In this document: positions 6,772 through 10,485 of the stretch, in pieces
How positions within the stretch are numbered: position 1 is the stretch's first letter
Layout of the letters: each line of letters begins with the position of its first letter
NCBI GenBank assembly: GCA_913060595.1
Contig: CAJXSA010000120.1
Span: forward strand, 1-10,485
From: an uncultured Ignavibacteria bacterium
GTDB taxonomy: Bacteria > Bacteroidota > Ignavibacteria > SZUA-365
Reading direction: 5' to 3'
DNA length: 10,485 bases
Program-made: the position numbers and the translations under genes
Notes under the pieces: model-generated
Database searches by the model: none
What the model saw: the letters and a program-made list of their open reading frames with translations, nothing else
Told to the model about the DNA's origin: nothing

Positions 6772-7686
6772 ATGAGCGGCGGCATTGCGCGCATTACGGC
6801 GGGCATACTCAGCTATAATCGGCGGGAGAGTCTGCGAAGGACGCTGGATGCCGTGCTGGCCATTCCCGGACTGCGCGTGCTGGTCATCGACAACGCATCC
6901 ACCGACGGTTCGGCCGAGATGCTGAAGGAGGAATTCAGCAGCGAGCTGTACCCGCAGCTGCGCGTCATACAGCTGGAGGAAAACACGGGCATCGCGGCGC
7001 GCAACATCTTTTTCCGCGAGGTGGTGACGGATTTCCTGCTCACGCTGGACGACGACAGCTGGCCGCGGGCGATGGATGACATCGACCGTCTGCGGGAGAC
7101 CATGATCGCCGACCCGCGCATCGCCTCGGTCTGCGCCGCCTGCATTCACCCCGACACGGGCGTGGCGGAAACCGCGGGCATCGAGCGCTTCGCCTCGGCG
7201 GGGGACGCCGCACGCGGCTGGGACGTGGTGAACATCGCGGCGGGCGGATCGCTGCTGCGCATGGAGGCCATGCGCGAGACGGCGGGCTACGGGGAAGCGT
7301 TTTTCTGGGGACGTGAGGAAAACGACCTCGCCTTTCAGCTGCTGCAGCGGGGATGGCGCGTGGTGTACGATCCCCGCGCCGTGGTCTGGCACACGATGTC
7401 CCCCACCGGCCGCAACGTCTACCGCCGCCTCAGCTACGTGACGCGCAACAGCATCTGGCTGCTGTGGAAGTATTTTCCCCTCGTGGTGGCCCTGCCCATG
7501 GCCCTGCTCTTCACTTTCCGGCGCCTGATCGCTATACTGCGTGATCCGCGCCGTCTCGCGCCCGTGCTCCGCGGGACCGCCGGCGGTTTCGCCGGCATCG
7601 CGGCGCGGCGGAGAGAGGGATCGCGTTTCACGCTGCGGCAGAGCTGGCAGCTGCGCGGCTGGTTCCTGAAACTGCTTTACGAGTAA
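6772..7686 (+). CDS. GT2-family glycosyltransferase
   Basis: This 304-aa inverting GT-A fold glycosyltransferase would add a sugar to the lipid-linked repeat unit on the cytoplasmic side. The N-terminal strand ITAGILSYNR (8-17) and VIDNASTDGS (38-47, D40) bind the nucleotide. LTLDDDSWP (90-98) holds the DxD-type metal site, D93-D95. GREENDLAFQLLQRGW (180-195) is the acceptor/catalytic ED-like region, and H207 in VVWH is a late conserved-looking histidine. The layout matches rhamnosyltransferase-like GT2 enzymes (WcaA/RfbF type), but donor and acceptor cannot be deduced. A hydrophobic stretch (about 235-250) near the C-terminus may lie against the membrane. The start has AGGGAG eight bases upstream. 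It is the first + strand gene after the inserted cassette and lies 9 bp from the next gene, so the two are probably one transcript. Confidence 0.9.
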   Translation: MSGGIARITAGILSYNRRESLRRTLDAVLAIPGLRVLVIDNASTDGSAEMLKEEFSSELYPQLRVIQLEENTGIAARNIFFREVVTDFLLTLDDDSWPRAMDDIDRLRETMIADPRIASVCAACIHPDTGVAETAGIERFASAGDAARGWDVVNIAAGGSLLRMEAMRETAGYGEAFFWGREENDLAFQLLQRGWRVVYDPRAVVWHTMSPTGRNVYRRLSYVTRNSIWLLWKYFPLVVALPMALLFTFRRLIAILRDPRRLAPVLRGTAGGFAGIAARRREGSRFTLRQSWQLRGWFLKLLYE

Positions 7687-7695
7687 GCGCACACG

Positions 7696-9054
7696 ATGTC
7701 CGACGCACTGAACATCCTGCAGATCGCACCGCGTCTCCCCTGGCCGCCCACCGACGGCGGGGCCATCGGCATCTATAATATCACGCGCTTCCTCGTCGCG
7801 CGGGGACACCGCATCACCCTGCTGACCTTCGCGCCGGACGGCGCCGATCGCGGCGACCTGGCGGAGTTCTGCGAGCTGGTGACCGTCGATCACAGCACGC
7901 GCAACAATCCGTTCTTCGCACTGGCGAACCTGCTGAGCGCCATCCCCTACACGATGTCCAAGTACCAGTCCCCGGCCATGACGGCGCGCATGGACGAACT
8001 GCTCGGGCACCGGCACTATGACGTCGTGCACGTGGATCACATACACATGATGCCGTACGGTTTCCGCGCGCAGGCGGTGTATCACCTGCCCGTCGTGCTG
8101 CGCGAGCACAACTTCGAAACCACCATACACCGCCGCTTCGCCGCGCAGTCCCGTCTGCCCGTCGTCTCGCGCTGGCTGCGCGCCCAGGCCGAACGCCTCT
8201 ATCGCTTCGAAAGCGCCCAGCTGCAGCACCCGGAGATCGTCGCCGCCATCACGCCCGAGGACGCCGCCAAAGTGCGCGAAGTCCTGCCCCCGGAAAAACA
8301 CGACAAAGTGCGTGTGATTCCCGCCGGGGTCGACATCACCGCGCACCATCCAAAAAATACGGTCGCCGCAGGCGACCAAATACCGTCGCCGGAGGCGACG
8401 AAATACTGTTCCGCCGCTTGTCCGGCGAAGTTCGCCACAGGCGAACGAAGACGGGCAGGCGGAACCAACGACCTTTCCGAGGGAAGCGAAAGAAAAGCAG
8501 CGGACTCCGCCAGGATCGAACACGAAAGCCACGTGGTATTACTCGGCTCCCTCGACTGGTCGCCGAATCGGGATGCGGCGGAGTGGTTTGCGGTGGAGAT
8601 CTGGCCGGTTGTGCGGAAGGAGATTCCCGGTGCGCGCTGCACCATCGCCGGCTCGCGTCCCCCGAAAAATCTGCTGACGAATGCGCCCGACGGCGTGACC
8701 GTCGCCGGCTTCGTCGAGGACCTCGACGCGCTGTACGCCGACGCGGACGTCATGGCCGTGCCCCTGCGAATAGGCGGCGGCATGCGCATCAAGCTGCTCG
8801 AATACTTCGCGCGCGGCAAGGCCGTGGTCTCCACCCGCATAGGAGCCGAGGGCAACGACGCGGCCGACGGCGAGCACATCCTTCTCGCCGACAGCGCAGC
8901 CGATTTCGCCGCGGCCATTGTGCGCCTGCTCCGGAATGCGGATCTTGCACGCAGTATCGGCGCCTCCGCCCGCACGCTTGCTGTTGAGAAATACAGTTGG
9001 GAGTGCGTCGCGGAATCATTTGAGTGCGTGTACCGTGACGCCCTCGGTCGCTGA
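7696..9054 (+). CDS. GT4-family glycosyltransferase carrying an in-frame palindrome insertion
   Basis: This 452-aa retaining GT-B fold enzyme would transfer a sugar from a nucleotide-sugar to the growing glycan. The N-terminal domain starts ILQIAPRLPWPPTDGGAIG (7-25), with the usual glycine-rich loop. VVHVDHIHM (110-118) and LREHNFE follow in the expected order, and RVIPAGVD (206-213) leads into the C-terminal domain. That domain has VVLLGSLDWSPNRDA (280-294) and PLRIGGGMRIKLLEYFARGKAVVST, with the donor-binding acidic residue E369, typical of GT4. Between GVD and VVLLGS this family normally has about 15-25 residues, but here there are about 66. The extra part (about 220-275) is polar and encoded by palindromic repeats also found after the gene. 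Domain motifs on both sides are intact and in frame, so the enzyme may still work, but this is untested. No clear ribosome binding site is seen; coupling with the gene 9 bp upstream is likely. Confidence 0.88.
   Translation: MSDALNILQIAPRLPWPPTDGGAIGIYNITRFLVARGHRITLLTFAPDGADRGDLAEFCELVTVDHSTRNNPFFALANLLSAIPYTMSKYQSPAMTARMDELLGHRHYDVVHVDHIHMMPYGFRAQAVYHLPVVLREHNFETTIHRRFAAQSRLPVVSRWLRAQAERLYRFESAQLQHPEIVAAITPEDAAKVREVLPPEKHDKVRVIPAGVDITAHHPKNTVAAGDQIPSPEATKYCSAACPAKFATGERRRAGGTNDLSEGSERKAADSARIEHESHVVLLGSLDWSPNRDAAEWFAVEIWPVVRKEIPGARCTIAGSRPPKNLLTNAPDGVTVAGFVEDLDALYADADVMAVPLRIGGGMRIKLLEYFARGKAVVSTRIGAEGNDAADGEHILLADSAADFAAAIVRLLRNADLARSIGASARTLAVEKYSWECVAESFECVYRDALGR
8353..8520 (+). repeat. 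Palindrome-linker repeat cluster inserted in frame in the GT4 gene
   Basis: Perfect small hairpins are seen: GTCGCC-gca-GGCGAC (8362-8376), CGTCGCC-gga-GGCGACG (8384-8400) and GTTCGCC-aca-GGCGAAC (8430-8446). The last is nested in GTTCCGCC (8408-8415) / GGCGGAAC (8458-8465). AAATAC linkers lie at 8355-8360, 8378-8383 and 8401-8406. The stretch after 8465 has weaker hairpins and is rich in Lys, Arg, Ser and Ala codons. The estimated insert is 168 bp, a multiple of three, with no stop in the gene's frame. Boundaries are inferred from where glycosyltransferase-like sequence stops and resumes, and could be off by several codons. Confidence 0.8.
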
Positions 9055-9063
9055 CGCGGTGTT

Positions 9064-9283
9064 GGTCGCCTACGGCGACCGTATTTGCGCTCGCCGCGGC
9101 GAGCGCGTATTTGTCCGCCTCCGGCGGACGTATTTAGCCGCCTCCGGCGGCTGTAATCTGTGAAATGGCGTTCGCCGCAGGCGAACAAATACGCGGAGGT
9201 CGCGGCAGCGACCGACGCAAATACGACCCCGCCGAAGGCGGGGGCAAATACGTCCCGCGAAGCGGGACAAATACGCGAGCGCG
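9064..9283. repeat. Array of variable-stem palindromes joined by a constant GTATTT/AAATAC linker
   Basis: Eight clear hairpins plus one weak one fill most of the 9055-9320 gap. They are GGTCGCC-tac-GGCGACC (9064-9080), a 20-bp perfect palindrome (9087-9106), GTCCGCC-tcc-GGCGGAC (9113-9129), AGCCGCC-tcc-GGCGGCT (9136-9152), GTTCGCC-gca-GGCGAAC (9170-9186), GGTCGC-ggca-GCGACC (9198-9213), CCCCGCC-gaa-GGCGGGG (9227-9243), GTCCCGC-gaa-GCGGGAC (9252-9268) and a weak CGCG/CGCG pair (9274-9283). Linkers in the left half read GTATTT (9081, 9107, 9130). Those in the right half read AAATAC (9187, 9219, 9246, 9269). The halves meet at an odd spacer near 9153-9169. There is no convincing ORF. Confidence 0.9.
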
Positions 9284-9320
9284 GTAACAGATAGACATAG
9301 AGAAGTAAAACACACCGACC

Positions 9321-10484
9321 ATGCCCACCGACCACCTCATATGGTACCTGACCGCCGCGCTCGCCGCGCTCGCGCTGCTGGCGACGTACGCGCTGTACCC
9401 CCTGGCCATGGCCTGGCTGGCGCGGCGGAAGGGACGTCCGTGGAAAACGGACGAGCATGCACTGCCGGCGGTGACCATGGTGGTGGCGGTGTACAATGAG
9501 GAAGGGGTGATGGCCGAGAAGATCGCGAACTTCCGGGCGCTGGATTACCCGGAAGACCGCCTCTCCCTTCTGGTGGGATCGGACGGCTCCTCCGACGGCA
9601 CGCATGCGGTTCTCGAACGGGAGTCCGATGCGCGCGTCTCCTGGCACGGCTTTGACCGCGGGGGCAAGCTCCGCACCATCAACCGCCTGATGCAGCATGT
9701 GCAGACACCGATCGTGGTATTCTGCGACGCGAATTCGATGTATGCGCCGGACGCCATCCGCAAGCTGGTGCGGCATTTCGCGGACGATGCGGTGGGAGCG
9801 GTGTGCGGCAACCTGCAGCTGCTGTCGTCGAACGAAAGCGTGGGCGGCGAGGGAGAGCGCACGTACTGGACCTACGAGAATTACATCAAGCACTGGGAGG
9901 CGCAGTATCAGACCGCGCTCGGCGCGACGGGCGGCATTTACGCCATTCGCAGCGCGCTGTTCCAGCCGCAGCCCGAGCACACGCAGGTGGCCGACGACCT
10001 GCTGCTGCCCCTGCGCATCACGGCCGAGGGACACCGCGTGGTGTATGAAAGCGAGGCCGTGGCGACGGAATCCACTTCACCGAGCATGCGCGCGGAATTT
10101 CGGCGCAAGGTGCGCGTCGCCCGCACCAGCTTCAACTGCCTGCCGCAGCTGCTGCCCATTTTCGGACGCTACCCGCTGCGCGTCCGCGTGATGATTTTCT
10201 TCCACAAATTCCTCCGCTGGCTGGCCCCGTTCTTCTTCCTCCTCGTCGCGCTGTCCGTCATCATGCTGTCCGGGGTGGACTGGGTGCGCTGGGTGCTGTT
10301 CTGGCCCATGATGGCTTTCTTCGCGCTGGGCGCGCTGGGATGGCTGGTGGAAATGACCGGACGACGCATGGGTGTGCTCTCGCTGCCGTTTTATTTCCTG
10401 GCCATCAACGCCGCTTTCCTCCTCGCCTGGATCACCCTCCCCTTCCACCGCGCCGCCCCCACCTGGGAACCGAGTGAGAGGTAG
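9321..10484 (+). CDS. Membrane-anchored GT2-family glycosyltransferase
   Basis: This 387-aa processive-like GT2 enzyme has an N-terminal membrane helix (about 6-30) and two to three C-terminal helices (about 299-317, 323-345, 354-375). The layout resembles hyaluronan/cellulose-synthase-type and poly-GlcNAc-synthase-type proteins. The catalytic domain shows VVAVYNEE (54-61), GSDGSSDGT (86-94, D88) and FCDAN (134-138, the DxD-like metal site). GATGGIYAIR (201-210) and ADDLLLPLRI (224-233) follow; the latter stands in for the usual TED motif. A basic KVRVARTSF segment (263-271) is where processive enzymes have QxxRW. The tryptophan is missing, so it may add single residues rather than a chain. 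The start has no clear ribosome binding site and follows the palindrome array by 37 bp. The stop falls one base before the end of the window, and the ORF is complete. Confidence 0.88.
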   Translation: MPTDHLIWYLTAALAALALLATYALYPLAMAWLARRKGRPWKTDEHALPAVTMVVAVYNEEGVMAEKIANFRALDYPEDRLSLLVGSDGSSDGTHAVLERESDARVSWHGFDRGGKLRTINRLMQHVQTPIVVFCDANSMYAPDAIRKLVRHFADDAVGAVCGNLQLLSSNESVGGEGERTYWTYENYIKHWEAQYQTALGATGGIYAIRSALFQPQPEHTQVADDLLLPLRITAEGHRVVYESEAVATESTSPSMRAEFRRKVRVARTSFNCLPQLLPIFGRYPLRVRVMIFFHKFLRWLAPFFFLLVALSVIMLSGVDWVRWVLFWPMMAFFALGALGWLVEMTGRRMGVLSLPFYFLAINAAFLLAWITLPFHRAAPTWEPSER

Positions 10485-10485
10485 A

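Noticed and set aside
7696..9054. The GT4 gene as a pseudogene broken by the repeat insertion.
   Set aside because: The reading frame is continuous and the motifs of both domains are intact on either side, so no frameshift or stop supports inactivation.
9064..9283. The palindrome array as a CRISPR array.
   Set aside because: There is no constant 24-40 bp repeat and no spacers of even length. The constant part is only 6 bp, and the variable parts are themselves palindromes.
728..10448. Long antisense open frames under the + strand genes, for example 1494-2570, 6754-8532 and 8199-10034 on the - strand.
   Set aside because: They mirror GC-rich coding genes, are full of His/Gly/Arg/Glu low-complexity sequence, and lie opposite proteins with recognisable domains. 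They are shadows of codon bias.

Overview
This is a GC-rich window from what is most likely a Gram-negative bacterium. It covers part of a cell-surface polysaccharide (exopolysaccharide, capsule or O-antigen) assembly locus. The Gram-negative call rests on an SLBB-domain export protein of the Wza kind followed by a Wzz-type chain-length protein. The phylum cannot be fixed from sequence alone. Short CACGAAG-type tandem repeats, abundant tiny GC-rich palindromes and weak Shine-Dalgarno sequences at several starts would fit an environmental member of the Bacteroidota/Chlorobiota side of the tree, but that is a guess.

Layout on the + strand. A multi-SLBB polysaccharide export protein (5' end outside the window) is followed by a 241-bp gap with three repeat structures. 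Next comes a tightly packed block: Wzz-type co-polymerase, O-antigen ligase/polymerase-like membrane protein, and Wzx-type flippase, with ATGA stop/start overlaps at both junctions. On the - strand lies a two-gene cassette, a 157-aa protein of unknown function and a 126-aa HEPN-like protein, that looks less GC-rich than its surroundings and interrupts the polysaccharide genes. The + strand then resumes with a GT2 glycosyltransferase, a GT4 glycosyltransferase, a 266-bp gap filled by an array of small palindromes, and a membrane-anchored GT2 glycosyltransferase that ends at the window edge.

How the genes fit together: the glycosyltransferases would build a lipid-linked oligosaccharide at the inner face of the inner membrane. 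The flippase would move it across, the Wzy/WaaL-like protein would polymerise or ligate it, Wzz would set chain length, and the SLBB protein would take part in export through the outer membrane. No priming glycosyl-phosphate transferase is present, so it should lie outside the window.

The most unusual content is repeat biology rather than a gene. A family of small perfect palindromes with different stems, joined by an invariant AAATAC/GTATTT linker, fills the 9064-9283 gap. Members of the same family also sit in frame inside the GT4 gene (about 8353-8520), adding roughly 56 residues between its two Rossmann domains. Independently, a different short tandem repeat (CACAAAGG-type) sits in frame in a loop of the flippase, with a relative in the gap at 1219-1250. 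Two unrelated repeat families thus appear to have entered coding sequence here without breaking the reading frame.
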